Below, one piece after another: positions 34,319 through 45,408 of a stretch of 64,000 nt of DNA. Under the pieces are notes generated by a model. The model did not search any database. It saw nothing but the letters and a program-made list of their open reading frames with translations, and was not told the origin of the DNA. The DNA comes from Acidobacteriota bacterium (GTDB lineage Bacteria > Acidobacteriota > Terriglobia > Bryobacterales > Bryobacteraceae). Each line of letters starts with the position of its first letter. Position 1 is the first letter of the stretch. The stretch lies in NCBI GenBank assembly GCA_018268935.1, contig JAFDVS010000050.1, positions 18,239 through 82,238 on the forward strand, in the 5' to 3' direction. Both the position numbers and the translations under genes were made by a program.

Positions 34319-37021
34319 ATGTCTCCGCAACAACTAGATCGCTTGCGATCCATTCTTGCATCGTCGATACAGGTACCGGCTGAAAGCCGGCCTGCCTATT
34401 TGGCGTCCGAATGCGGGGACGACGAAGGCCTTCGATCGGAGCTGGAAGCGTTGCTTTCGCTCCACGAGTCCGCTGACAGCTTCTTGAGCCATTCCTTGCC
34501 CGAACTGCTGGACATCGAAGACGGCAAGGACACTGAGCTTCTGCCCGGAACTGTACTCAAGCAGCGATACCGGATCGAGCGCAGGATTGCCCAAACCAGT
34601 TTTGCCACGGTCTATCTGGCATCCGACGAGCTTCTCGGAAACATGCCCGTTGTCGTCAAGCGCCTGGATCAACTCTCCGATTCCTCTGTGCTGCTTGACG
34701 TGTTTGCATCGGAACTCCATGCACTCAGCAGCGCTCGCCACCCCAATATCGTTGGCATATCCGATGTCGGAACGCTGAGTGATGGCATACCGTTTCTCGT
34801 GCTGGAGTTCGTTCCCGGTTCCACTCTTCGGGAAGTCCTCCGAGCCGGCCGCGTCTCTCTGCCAAGAGCACGCTCGATCTTACGCGGTGTCGGAAGGGCG
34901 CTGATTGCCGCACACAAAGCCGATGTCTGGCACCTGGACATCAAGCCGGAAAACGTGATCGTCTTCACGACCAACTCCGGCGAGGAGGGGATCAAGCTCA
35001 TTGATTTTGGCGTGGCCCGTTTGAAAAGCCTGCACACCCCCAAGCCCTTGCTCGGAGGGTCTCCGCGCTACATGGCTCCGGAGCAGGATGAAGACCCGAG
35101 CGCCTCCTGCGATATTTACGCCCTATCGCTCGTGGCGTTTGAGGTCTTCACTGGCCACCTTCCTTATGACAATCAGGGAATCCGGAACCAACTGCCGGCA
35201 GCATTAGGTCCTGTGGCCATTGACGCCATTGTCAAAGGGCTGGATCTTAACCCATCCAATCGACCTCATGACCTCTCGGCATTCGTTGAGAAACTCGTGG
35301 TCGAGCCCCAGAGGCGTGCCTCCGGCACATACGCGGTGCTATCCGCAGTCGCGGCAATTGCTGCTGTCGGGGTGTTTGGTTACGACAGACTCGCCAGGAG
35401 CCCGCAGAGACATCAGTATTCGACACCGGTATCCATTCTTGTCTCTCCGGCCATCAAGCGCCAGCCGGCGTTCTCGCCTGACGGCCGCCAGCTTTACTTT
35501 GCATTTGGCGAAGTCGGCAGGCAGGACATTTACGCGCAGCTATCGGCAAATGGAAGCCCCGTGCCGGTGGTGAAGAGCCCGGCCGACGAGGGACGTCCAC
35601 AGATTTCGCCCGATGGGAAATATCTCACCTTTATCAGGAAATCCCCTCGTCTGGAGTTCATTCGAAGAAATCTCAGCAACGGTGAGGAGGTCGTTCTTGC
35701 CGGCGGCAGAGCCATCGATACCTACTCATGGGGACCGGATGGAAACCGGATCGTGTTCGCGGAACTTTCAAATGGATTACATAGTTTGCAGGTATTGCAA
35801 GTCAACACGAAGGCCGTCACCGCAGTGCATCCTTCAGGTGCTTCCGACTGCGAACTCTCTCATCCCAGCGTTTCTCCCGACGGCGAGGCGCTCGCCTTTA
35901 CTTGCCGTTGGGCGCAGGGCTCGGACGACCTGTTTGTTTCGAAGATCGGTACAGACCTCATACCGATTGGCCCCGCTCGTCGTTTGAGCCACCGCCAGGA
36001 TAGGATAGTCAACGTCCAATGGGCGCCCGACAGCAAGAGCGTGTTTTATGTGGCCGGGCCTCTTGGGGCCGGGACGATTTGGAGAGCGGACCTATCCACC
36101 GGCGGCCATCCAGCGCAGATCTCCATTGCTGGACAATCGGTGGAATCGATCGCCATTCCCAGGCATGATTGGAAGCTGGCCTTCTCCCAGGACCTTTCCC
36201 AATCGAGCATCTGGGAATTTCCGCTGAACGGAACCGCCTCCCCACGGCAAGTCGTGACAAGCTCCACAGGCGTCGAGGAAGGCCGTTTGTCTCCTGACGG
36301 AACAATGCTGCTGTTTACCTCTGGACGATCCGGCGACCCGCAGATCTGGCTTGCCAGCCGGGACGGATCCAACCAGCGGCAGTTGTCGAATTTCAATGCC
36401 GCCGATGATCTGACCGCCATTTGGTCCGCCGACTCCACCCAAGCCATCATCTCGGTTCGTTCCAAGGAACTTGGACAGCGCATCTATTCCACCCCAGTTC
36501 ACCGCCCGGGCTCGCTCACCAGAGTTCTCGATGGAGGCATGGCCTGTAGCGTCTCGCGCGATGGTCGATGGCTTTACATCGTGAAACCCCAAGGAAAGAA
36601 GCGCAGCATCTGGCGGACCGAGTACGCCAACGCTCAAACCACAGAGCTGATCGCCGAAGGCGGAGTGTTCGGCATGGAATCCTACGACGGCAAGTCCTTC
36701 TACTATGCGAAACAGGCAGCGAGCGAAGGGATTTGGCGGCAGCCATTGCCCCGAGGCCAAGCCGTGCGAGTCGTGGAACGGCTCCATCGCTGGAACCTTT
36801 TTGCGGTGGGCAAGCAGGGCATCTCCTACATCACACCGGTTTCGAATGCGGACTACCCGGCGCTGTTCTTCAAGGGCTTTCAACAAGAGGCCAAGCTGAT
36901 GCTCGGATTCACCCATCAGGTTGGTTGGGGATTGAGCCTTTCCTCCGACGGGCAAACGGCCGTCTTCACTCAGGTAGTGCCTGGCGATTCCGGTATCACC
37001 TTGATCGATCGGTTTCGCTGA
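34319..37021 (+). CDS. Atypical Ser/Thr kinase fused to TolB/PD40-like beta-propeller
   Basis: A 900-residue protein. Residues 84-330 form a Hanks-type kinase domain: K114 (VVVK), H205-L206-D207 in place of HRD, D229-F230-G231, and APE at 253-255. The glycine-rich loop is degenerate: residues 90-98 read IAQTSFATV with none of the usual glycines. A transmembrane helix lies at about 338-354. The C-terminal 540 residues are TolB/PD40 repeats ('FSPDGRQLYFAF', 'ISPDGKYLTFI', 'VSPDGEALAFTC', 'LSPDGTMLLFTS'). It may be a weak or pseudo-kinase that senses a periplasmic ligand. Its 3' end overlaps the convergent ECF sigma gene by 52 bases. Confidence 0.9.
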   Translation: MSPQQLDRLRSILASSIQVPAESRPAYLASECGDDEGLRSELEALLSLHESADSFLSHSLPELLDIEDGKDTELLPGTVLKQRYRIERRIAQTSFATVYLASDELLGNMPVVVKRLDQLSDSSVLLDVFASELHALSSARHPNIVGISDVGTLSDGIPFLVLEFVPGSTLREVLRAGRVSLPRARSILRGVGRALIAAHKADVWHLDIKPENVIVFTTNSGEEGIKLIDFGVARLKSLHTPKPLLGGSPRYMAPEQDEDPSASCDIYALSLVAFEVFTGHLPYDNQGIRNQLPAALGPVAIDAIVKGLDLNPSNRPHDLSAFVEKLVVEPQRRASGTYAVLSAVAAIAAVGVFGYDRLARSPQRHQYSTPVSILVSPAIKRQPAFSPDGRQLYFAFGEVGRQDIYAQLSANGSPVPVVKSPADEGRPQISPDGKYLTFIRKSPRLEFIRRNLSNGEEVVLAGGRAIDTYSWGPDGNRIVFAELSNGLHSLQVLQVNTKAVTAVHPSGASDCELSHPSVSPDGEALAFTCRWAQGSDDLFVSKIGTDLIPIGPARRLSHRQDRIVNVQWAPDSKSVFYVAGPLGAGTIWRADLSTGGHPAQISIAGQSVESIAIPRHDWKLAFSQDLSQSSIWEFPLNGTASPRQVVTSSTGVEEGRLSPDGTMLLFTSGRSGDPQIWLASRDGSNQRQLSNFNAADDLTAIWSADSTQAIISVRSKELGQRIYSTPVHRPGSLTRVLDGGMACSVSRDGRWLYIVKPQGKKRSIWRTEYANAQTTELIAEGGVFGMESYDGKSFYYAKQAASEGIWRQPLPRGQAVRVVERLHRWNLFAVGKQGISYITPVSNADYPALFFKGFQQEAKLMLGFTHQVGWGLSLSSDGQTAVFTQVVPGDSGITLIDRFR

Positions 37022-37575
37022 TCGTCCACACGGCCATCCGGGCTTTTCCTTGGCGGAGCGTTCAGCGCGCGATAGAGCCAAAGCCTCGCGTGCAACCAGA
37101 CTGCCTCGATGGTTCCATCGGAAACCCCGAGTTCATCGGCCGCCTCTTGGTTCGTGCACCCTCGGAAGAATTTCAACTCCACAACCGCCAATGCCCTTGG
37201 ATCGAGCCTACCCAACTCTTCTAACGCCTCGTTCAAGGCAAGAAACGAATCCTCGTCGCGGACAATGCTGTGGTCTGATTCGAAAAGCGGTACCTGAACC
37301 AGGCCGCCGCCACGCTTTTCCGCCCGGCGCCTTCGCCCATAATCCACCAGAACTTGCCGCATCTGGTGCGCGGCAAGCGGCAAGAGAGCTTCGAGGTCAA
37401 TATCCTTAAGGCGCCGCTTTCCGAAAAGACGCAGGAATGTTTCATGCGCTAGAGCAGTGCGTTGCAGAGTATGGTTTGCCCGTTCACTCCGAAGCAGGTG
37501 ACCGGCAATCTCCTTCAGGTCGGCGTAGAAGTCGCTGATGGAATCCAGTTGCCGGGGCTCCGCGCCATCTTGCAT
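36970..37575 (-). CDS. ECF-type RNA polymerase sigma factor, acidobacterial/TIGR02999-like group
   Basis: A 201-residue regulator. Region sigma2 spans about 15-90 ('YADLKEIAGHLLRSERANHT', 'ALAHETFLRLFG', 'LVDYGRRRRAEKRGG'), sigma4 about 120-185 ('ALEELGRLDPRALAVVELKF', 'CTNQEAADELGVSDGTIEAV'). The last motif is the -35-binding HTH. The ATG at 37575 is favoured over a TTG seven codons upstream. Factors of this group commonly sit beside Hanks kinases in Acidobacteria and Planctomycetes, as here with a tail-to-tail kinase gene. No anti-sigma gene is adjacent, so control by the kinase is plausible inference. Confidence 0.9.
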   Translation of the reverse strand: MQDGAEPRQLDSISDFYADLKEIAGHLLRSERANHTLQRTALAHETFLRLFGKRRLKDIDLEALLPLAAHQMRQVLVDYGRRRRAEKRGGGLVQVPLFESDHSIVRDEDSFLALNEALEELGRLDPRALAVVELKFFRGCTNQEAADELGVSDGTIEAVWLHARLWLYRALNAPPRKSPDGRVDDQRNRSIKVIPESPGTT

Positions 37576-37647
37576 CCAAACATGGTACACCACCAAAACC
37601 CTGTGCGGGCGCCGCCGTTGTTACTGAACCGGTTCACGCCACCGACG

Positions 37648-37694
37648 CCCAAAAGAAATATTTGGGTCTTGTGCTGAGTTTTGCGCTTTAGCAC
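37648..37694. repeat. Two small inverted repeats in the sigma factor / lipase intergenic region
   Basis: CCCAAA-AGAAATA-TTTGGG (37648-37666) is followed at once by GTGCT (37671-37675) and AGCAC (37690-37694). They could be operators for the divergent sigma factor gene (start 37575) or the lipase-like gene (start 37810). No promoter could be assigned with confidence. Confidence 0.35.
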
Positions 37695-37809
37695 ATGAAC
37701 GGAAAATTTTGACCAACTTAGGCAGAATCGCAGTGCCTGTGTCTGTTGCACTCACTGGCGTATGGATATCGATAAATCGTAAGGGAATCTTCAAGTCAGG
37801 AGTACTTTG

Positions 37810-39999
37810 ATGTTTCTGTCACGCACTTCCCAATTCCTCATACTATCTCTTGCTGTGTCAGCCTTCGCGAACGCGCAGCCAAATGGACTTGTTTGCTACG
37901 CGTTTAGAGGAACTGTCACGACTGCTAATGGTGTCGGGTTGGGCGCCAGATTTGACCCCCACAATCCATTTATCTCCGCAAGCCTCCAGACGCTATCCGT
38001 GGGAGACCGCCTGTACGGGCGCTACGTCTACAATCCGAACCTCACCCCGACACGAGGTCCTTATGGAGATTTCATTTTCACGCCCCGGAGCAGCGGAGGG
38101 AGCCTAACCTTTTCTATTGAAGGAAAGGCTGATTCAAAACCTGTAATGGACGAACAGTTTGGTGGGGTGTATACCTCATTGGTGAAGGTGCCACCAACTT
38201 TGGGGTCAGATTATTGGTCGGCTCAGTCGTACGTCGAGTTCGCACCTCAACCCATTCAGATACCTGCGGACCCCTACTGGAAGATTTCGTTTTCATCGAC
38301 TCCTAAGACAGGTGGAAATTCGTTCTTTGGAGAGCCCTCTTCCACTGGCAGTCTGGCAGCACTTTTAGATTTGGACGTGCCGGGTGACTTTATGTACTTT
38401 GCCGCAGATGTGTCTGTTTCAAAGTGTATAGACTTCAAAGACCCGGTGTCCCTCTATGGCAGTCCGTCGTTGTTAGAAGGTGCAAAGATCAAGAATGATA
38501 TCGACCTTCTTGCTAGCTCAGGTCGATCAGTTGACGGGATCGCCGCTGATGGTGTCAGCCAAGTAGTAGTAAGCGCTGTGGTTGAGCAAGCCAACCAGCT
38601 CTACTCGGTAACCGTTCTGAACGACGTGCTCCAGAAAGGGGCTACTGTCGACTATGGTGGAGTTGCCGCAATCTCGGGACCCCCAGAGCAATCGACCAAC
38701 CTGCCCGCTGTTGCATCCACGTTGACTGACCTTCGATCAGTAACCACGAGTAGCGGCCCGCGTTTACTGTTTGTATATCGCGCACCTGTCGATTTCCCCA
38801 CAGTGTCTTCGCCATATGGAGGTCAAGCGAAAAGGATGGTGTCGATTCGAGTGGAACGAGTAGTGAATGGTGTTCCTCTGCTGGTTGCGGAACGATCCCT
38901 GACGATCGTGAGGGCCCCGACAATGCTCATCCACGGAATTTGGTCAGAGCCCACCTACGGTTTTGGCGAGTCTGGACTCGTTGGGAAGAACGCCCCTCCT
39001 GAATTGACTATGAATGAGCTTCGTTACGACGGCAATGTGACAGTTCGCAATCTCAGTCCAGACTATGGCCGCGCCTACTGCCATCCATTCAAATCGGCGA
39101 CGGAGTGCGCCGAAGACCGCACCGCATTCGCAGAACGCGTGAGGACCAGCATCAAAAGTAACTCCTTTGCATTTGATCGCAACGCCAAGGCAGTTCTGCC
39201 TAAGATTGTTGAGTCAATCAACGCTTTTAGATCTGGTCGCAATGCTTTACAACTTCCGGTTGCCGCGGCTCAAGCAGACATAGTCGCCCACAGTATGGGC
39301 GGCCTGGTAACCAGATCATTGCCCTTTCAAGCTACATATTTCGACGAGCCGTCATTCAGAAGAGGGCGAGTACATAAACTCATTACTATCTCCACGCCAC
39401 ATCTAGGGTCTCCTACCACCATACAGCTACATAGCAACTTGAATACGTGTGTTCGCTATTTCAACGCAATGTTGGGGGCCGTAGCGATAGAATCGGCAGA
39501 GGTTGATGGGGGACCAAGAGAAGTAGGTGGGAGTTGGGCCCTACAGGGGGATACTTCGAGTGGATTTCTGAGTGCTGAACTTCGCATCGTTCGCCAAGCA
39601 GTGCCTATACCCACGGCTCTTATCTACGGGCAGATGGGATTAGGTCAATTGGCCGGACTGGATTCCAGCATTGGAGCAAGCACTCTGAGGAAAATCTGTG
39701 GTGATGAAACGCCCTACGGATCAACGGATCCGATGGCGGTGAATCTCACCTCACGTCGGTACAAGCTGACTTTCAACAATGAAGAAAGTGATGCATCTGT
39801 ATCAGTATTGAGTTCCACGAATGGGCGTATCAGCGATGGCTACATCTTAGGCGCGGTTCACTCGAAAGGGATGGTCGAACTGGGCTTTGGACCGCCGCAT
39901 GTGACCCAGGAAGCCAGCGGCATCCGATCTCTTGTCTTGGCATTGCTTGGTACCAATGTCACACTGACAAGCGTTTTCCGCCCCGATCTCCGTCAATAG
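37810..39999 (+). CDS. Large secreted alpha/beta-hydrolase (lipase-like)
   Basis: A 729-residue protein with a signal peptide (about 1-22, ending FANAQ). Residues 25-330 hold an unrecognised beta-rich region. The hydrolase part begins at about 375 with 'APTMLIHGIWSEP', typical of the oxyanion strand, and has a nucleophile elbow in 'DIVAHSMGGLVTR' (Ser at about 496). The His candidate is 'VHSKGM' near 695. This resembles PGAP1/lipase-class folds. ATG 37810 follows AGGAG. Codon use is clearly lower in GC than in flanking genes, as in the next two genes, suggesting joint transfer. Confidence 0.8.
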   Translation: MFLSRTSQFLILSLAVSAFANAQPNGLVCYAFRGTVTTANGVGLGARFDPHNPFISASLQTLSVGDRLYGRYVYNPNLTPTRGPYGDFIFTPRSSGGSLTFSIEGKADSKPVMDEQFGGVYTSLVKVPPTLGSDYWSAQSYVEFAPQPIQIPADPYWKISFSSTPKTGGNSFFGEPSSTGSLAALLDLDVPGDFMYFAADVSVSKCIDFKDPVSLYGSPSLLEGAKIKNDIDLLASSGRSVDGIAADGVSQVVVSAVVEQANQLYSVTVLNDVLQKGATVDYGGVAAISGPPEQSTNLPAVASTLTDLRSVTTSSGPRLLFVYRAPVDFPTVSSPYGGQAKRMVSIRVERVVNGVPLLVAERSLTIVRAPTMLIHGIWSEPTYGFGESGLVGKNAPPELTMNELRYDGNVTVRNLSPDYGRAYCHPFKSATECAEDRTAFAERVRTSIKSNSFAFDRNAKAVLPKIVESINAFRSGRNALQLPVAAAQADIVAHSMGGLVTRSLPFQATYFDEPSFRRGRVHKLITISTPHLGSPTTIQLHSNLNTCVRYFNAMLGAVAIESAEVDGGPREVGGSWALQGDTSSGFLSAELRIVRQAVPIPTALIYGQMGLGQLAGLDSSIGASTLRKICGDETPYGSTDPMAVNLTSRRYKLTFNNEESDASVSVLSSTNGRISDGYILGAVHSKGMVELGFGPPHVTQEASGIRSLVLALLGTNVTLTSVFRPDLRQ

Positions 40000-40007
40000 G
40001 TAGAAAT

Positions 40008-40886
40008 GTGAATCTAATGATAAAACTTCGGTTGAACCTGGTGGGCATCTCGCTAGTCCTCTGCGTAGGCGCGGCCTTCGCCCAGATACCCACAGTCAGC
40101 ATTTCCAGTCCCCTTCCTGGAACCGTGCTTACCCCTGGGCAGATCGTTACTATCAGCGTGCAGAGTAGCCCTCAAGGAGCGTTTCAGCTTATTAGCGTAG
40201 TTGGGCAAAGTCCACTTGGTATTTTCAATGCAAATGGGCAGGACTCGCCCAACTTTAGTCTCACTGTGCCGCGCACGATAAGTGCCGGAACTTATGGCCT
40301 GACTGCTGTTGCAGTGGATCGCGATGGGAACCGCCTTATGTCGCGACCCGTGATCGTGCGGATAGAAAGTGCAAGTCCTGCGCCGACAATGTTGTTTAGC
40401 GATCTTAAGTACATCGACTTTACGTATGTTGGACAGACTTTCCCGCTTTTTGCCAGCGTTCGTGAATCGGATGACTTTGATGTCTCGAAGTCGCCAGAAT
40501 TGCGCTGGGAAGTATTTGCGAGTCCCGCAACGGTCCGAGGAGCAAGAGTCGAAGCATTACCTCCAGTGCCAATTCCCTCAAACGTGGCCGTTGTCACGCC
40601 TGGAGGCGTCGCGATTGCTCGCCAAAGTGGTTTGGCAGTAATTAGGGGAACCTATCGCGGAGCTAGTGTCTTGATTCCCATAAGCGTAGTGGCATCTCGC
40701 CGGGGAGACCTGGATGGCGACGGCGATGTTGACAGCGATGATCTTGGAAAAATACTGGACAGTGTAGGCGTGACGCCTAGTGGCACGTGGGACGCTAGAG
40801 ACCTGAATGCTGATGGCAAGATCAACGCCTTGGACACACGGATCTTGACGACACTTTGCTCGCGCCTTCGTTGTGCGACCTTCTAA
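40008..40886 (+). CDS. Secreted protein with C-terminal dockerin type I repeats
   Basis: A 292-residue protein, GTG start 8 bases after the lipase-like gene (ATG alternative at 40017). The signal peptide ends near 'GAAFAQ'. An Ig-like domain follows ('VSISSPLPGTVLTPGQIVTI', about 28-120). The C-terminal 65 residues hold two calcium-binding dockerin F-hand repeats: 'GDLDGDGDVDSDDLGKILD' and 'RDLNADGKINALDTRIL', each with D-x-N/D-x-D-G and a following helix. Dockerins bind cohesins; the next gene encodes a cohesin-like domain. Function in cell-surface assembly is inferred. Confidence 0.85.
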   Translation: MNLMIKLRLNLVGISLVLCVGAAFAQIPTVSISSPLPGTVLTPGQIVTISVQSSPQGAFQLISVVGQSPLGIFNANGQDSPNFSLTVPRTISAGTYGLTAVAVDRDGNRLMSRPVIVRIESASPAPTMLFSDLKYIDFTYVGQTFPLFASVRESDDFDVSKSPELRWEVFASPATVRGARVEALPPVPIPSNVAVVTPGGVAIARQSGLAVIRGTYRGASVLIPISVVASRRGDLDGDGDVDSDDLGKILDSVGVTPSGTWDARDLNADGKINALDTRILTTLCSRLRCATF

Positions 40887-40909
40887 TACGCTTGCCAGAA
40901 AGGACCGTT

Positions 40910-41518
40910 TTGCGACTACTCTCACTGTTATCGCTTCATGCCCTCTTCCTAGGTTCTGTGAATGCGGCCACGGTATTCATTTCACCGACCGATCAGAATG
41001 TAACCCTTGCTTCTTCGGTGGCGGTAGAGGTCAATGTATCTGGTTTGGGAAGCGGCGGCGTCCCTTCCTTGGGTGTCTATGACCTTACGGTAAGTTACGA
41101 TCCCGCCCTGTTGTCCTTCTCTTCCGTCGTTTGGGGGAGCGGTCTTGACATTCTTGGGCTAGGTTCATTTCAGAGCGCGACGCCAGGAGTGGGAGGCATT
41201 AATCTATTCGAGCTTTCCTTTGATCTGGCTGACGACTTGAACAATCTACAACCTGACGCATTCCGCCTTTTCACGCTCAATTTTTCCAGCCTCGCGGCGG
41301 GAACCACCGCTATTGGCATCACCGCTAATGCCATCGGGGATGCAGATGGAGTGGAGCTTCCAATGACGCTGATCGACGGCTCCGTAACCGTCAGTACCGA
41401 GAGTCCCACCGTACCTGAGCCCGCAACCGCCGTGCACGTAGTTCTCGCACTCGCCGTGGTTTGGTGCCTATCGAGGAACTATGGATGTCGTCGTCCCGGG
41501 CGACCGAATCTGACGTAA
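40910..41518 (+). CDS. Cohesin-like domain protein with PEP-CTERM sorting signal
   Basis: A 202-residue product from a TTG start, supported by AAAGGA six bases upstream and by the signal peptide that begins there (ending GSVNA). The body (about 22-165) matches the cohesin / carbohydrate-binding jelly-roll: 'VAVEVNVSGLG', 'GVYDLTVSYDPALLSFSSV', 'LFELSFDLADDLNNLQPD', 'FRLFTLNFSSLAAGTTAIGI'. The C-terminus is 'VPEPATAVHVVLALAVVW' with an Arg-rich tail, a PEP-CTERM signal. It would be surface-anchored. Beside a dockerin protein, it forms a possible cohesin-dockerin pair. Confidence 0.85.
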   Translation: MRLLSLLSLHALFLGSVNAATVFISPTDQNVTLASSVAVEVNVSGLGSGGVPSLGVYDLTVSYDPALLSFSSVVWGSGLDILGLGSFQSATPGVGGINLFELSFDLADDLNNLQPDAFRLFTLNFSSLAAGTTAIGITANAIGDADGVELPMTLIDGSVTVSTESPTVPEPATAVHVVLALAVVWCLSRNYGCRRPGRPNLT

Positions 41519-42150
41519 GCGCGTCAAATAGGCACCCTGCGACCCGCCAAATCACGAACACTTCGCCGCCGCTACCGAGGCATAGCGTTGCGCTGTAGTA
41601 AGTTGCCGGTCCAGATGGGCTGGCAGCGCTCCGGCAAGCATCGCAAAAACACCTGCCCATTGGAGTACTGACTCAAGTCCTCGAACACTGAGAGCTTAAG
41701 CCCGGTCTATCTCGGGGTGCCTCTGAAAATCGGCTTAGGGGCACATCTTGAAAAGGGATCTTTGTGTCCTGTTCTGCGTGGCACGTTCGAATCCACCGAA
41801 AGGAGAACTAACCGCTAACCTTGTGAGGATATGGCCAACTCTTGTAACATCACGCATTCCCACCTGATAGCAATGTATCCCTTCCCCTTGCCAACCACTC
41901 TGCCAAGCGTCCGAATCGGCCTCTTCAGACAAGGCATCGGTCCGCGATAACCGACATTAAAAAGAAAAGGCAATACCATATCCAAAGAAACTTCATTCGT
42001 GCCTATCCGCGGCCCTCGATCACGCTCCACGTAAATTTAACAAACCCCACCTAACCCCAAGCATTCCCAACAAAATCCCAACCTCACGCAGCAAATCAGC
42101 CCCCATTTCCCCCCACGCCCATCCTCTACACTCAAACCAGAGCAAACCCT
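41519..42150. other. Gene-poor 632-base stretch
   Basis: No supported gene. Short frames on the minus strand (41391-41660, 41735-41932, 41815-42030) lack family features and start signals. The distal half (42040-42150) is C- and A-rich. A TTCGAATCC string at 41786 recalls a tRNA T-loop but no acceptor or T-stem pairs form. It may hold decayed sequence at the edge of the accessory block. Confidence 0.4.
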
Positions 42151-42877
42151 ATGTCCCTCACCCGATCCGAGCAATCCCGCATCAATGGCGCGAAGTCCAG
42201 GGGCAGCATCACCCCCGAAGGCAAGGCCCGTTCCGCCCTCAACCGCACGACTCATGGGATGTACTCTCCCAGAGTCGTCCTGGAAACCGAATCCAAGGAA
42301 ATCTTCCAATCCTTCGCCGCTCTCTACCACGATCTCTTCCAGCCCCAGGACCAGTTCGAGTCCGACCTCGTGGAGAGCCTCGTTCACGCCCGCTGGAAGA
42401 TTCGCCGCCTCGAAGCCGCGCATTCCGCCGAAATAAATCTCACAATCACTGAAAATAAAAAAGAATTCATCGAAAAATACGACCCCAGAATTTCCCCCGA
42501 CCAGCTCCAGGCCCTGGCCTATCGCCTCAGCGCCAAGAACCTCGAAACCCTCGACAAGCACCTCGACCGCCAGGAGCGTCTCTTCTCCCGCACCTACCGC
42601 AATCTTGCCAAGCACCGCCGCAACCAACCCATCCCGTCCATCGAAGACCTCCAGGACCTCGAACAACCCATCCCCTCCAACACGCAAAACGGCGCAGGAC
42701 CAGCCACAGCAAACCCCTGCCCAACCCGCAAAGCCGGCCAAGCGCAAAGTCGACCCGTTGAACCCCTTCGCCGATTGGCCCGAAGAGGTCATCTTCATCA
42801 TCAATCGCTACCCCGAAATCCGTTTGGCCATGATCGAAGCCCTCGACAAGGAGGTCAAGCGCGGCACCTTCGTCTAA
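42151..42877 (+). pseudogene. Frameshifted member of a helical Acidobacteria family ('RSEQSRINGAKSRG')
   Basis: The first 175 codons give a conserved-looking product: 'LTRSEQSRINGAKSRGSITP', 'GKARSALNRTTHGMYSPRVV', then long helices. After about base 42680 the natural continuation is in another frame: 'PAKRKVDPLNPFADWPEEVI' and 'IINRYPEIRLAMIEALDKEV', ending at 42877, whereas the original frame runs to 42903 in His/Arg/Pro-rich nonsense. So one frameshift lies near 42670-42720. The family is common in Acidobacteria as I recall, but its function is unknown. Sequencing error is possible. Confidence 0.65.
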
Positions 42878-43150
42878 ACCCCCAACCCGGCAAGGATGTG
42901 TGAAATCTCCCAACACCTTCCCGTCCCCTGGGTGAGCAAACCCACGCACAAACCCTCAATAAGCAGCTAACTGGATATAAACAAACACCTTGCGGAATTG
43001 GAACCTCGCATGCAATCCCTATGCACTCGAAGGGGATCGCTAGAAGCGCAAAGGGCACGCTCCGCGCCGCCAGTACCGAAGGAACACGCGGCTGTCTCAT
43101 AGCGCGGGCGGGCTCCGTTTTGCGCGGGTTCTTTAGAAGAGGAGGCATAC

Positions 43151-43458
43151 GTGGCTAACAAACAGGAAACCCAACACAACATTCATGATTACGCCGGCGG
43201 CTGGATCACCGAGCGCACCGGCACCGAAGTCCCTGGCTTTCTCAAGTTCGCCTATGTCGGCGTCGCCATCGGCACTGTTTCATACCTCATCCTTTATATG
43301 ACCGGCGAAACCACGCACAGCGAGCGTGGCTCCATCGTCGAGCAGTTCAACCGCGCCACGGAAAATTCGCCCAGTCTCATTTATATGGTGGCCGCCATGG
43401 CCGCCGTCTTCTTCCTAGCCGTCATCCTCTTCGCGTTTCGCAACACGGAAGGCGAATA

Positions 43459-43459
<1 letters not shown>
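43151..43459 (+). CDS. Two-helix membrane protein at head of cbb3 maturation cluster
   Basis: A 102-residue protein, GTG start behind a strong GAGGAGG. Two transmembrane helices: about 30-50 ('FAYVGVAIGTVSYLILYM') and 77-96 ('IYMVAAMAAVFFLAVILFAF'). The N-terminal 'HDYAGGWITERTGTEVPGFL' then helix layout recalls the anchor region of CcoP-type subunits, but no heme site is present; this likeness is weak. Its stop overlaps the next ATG (TAATG). It may be a small oxidase subunit or assembly factor. Confidence 0.7.

Positions 43460-45404
<1,945 letters not shown>

Positions 45405-45408
<4 letters not shown>

Noticed and set aside
41780..41800. Possible tRNA T-loop (TTCGAATCC)
   Set aside because: Flanking bases do not form a T-stem, and no acceptor stem or anticodon arm is found within 80 bases upstream.
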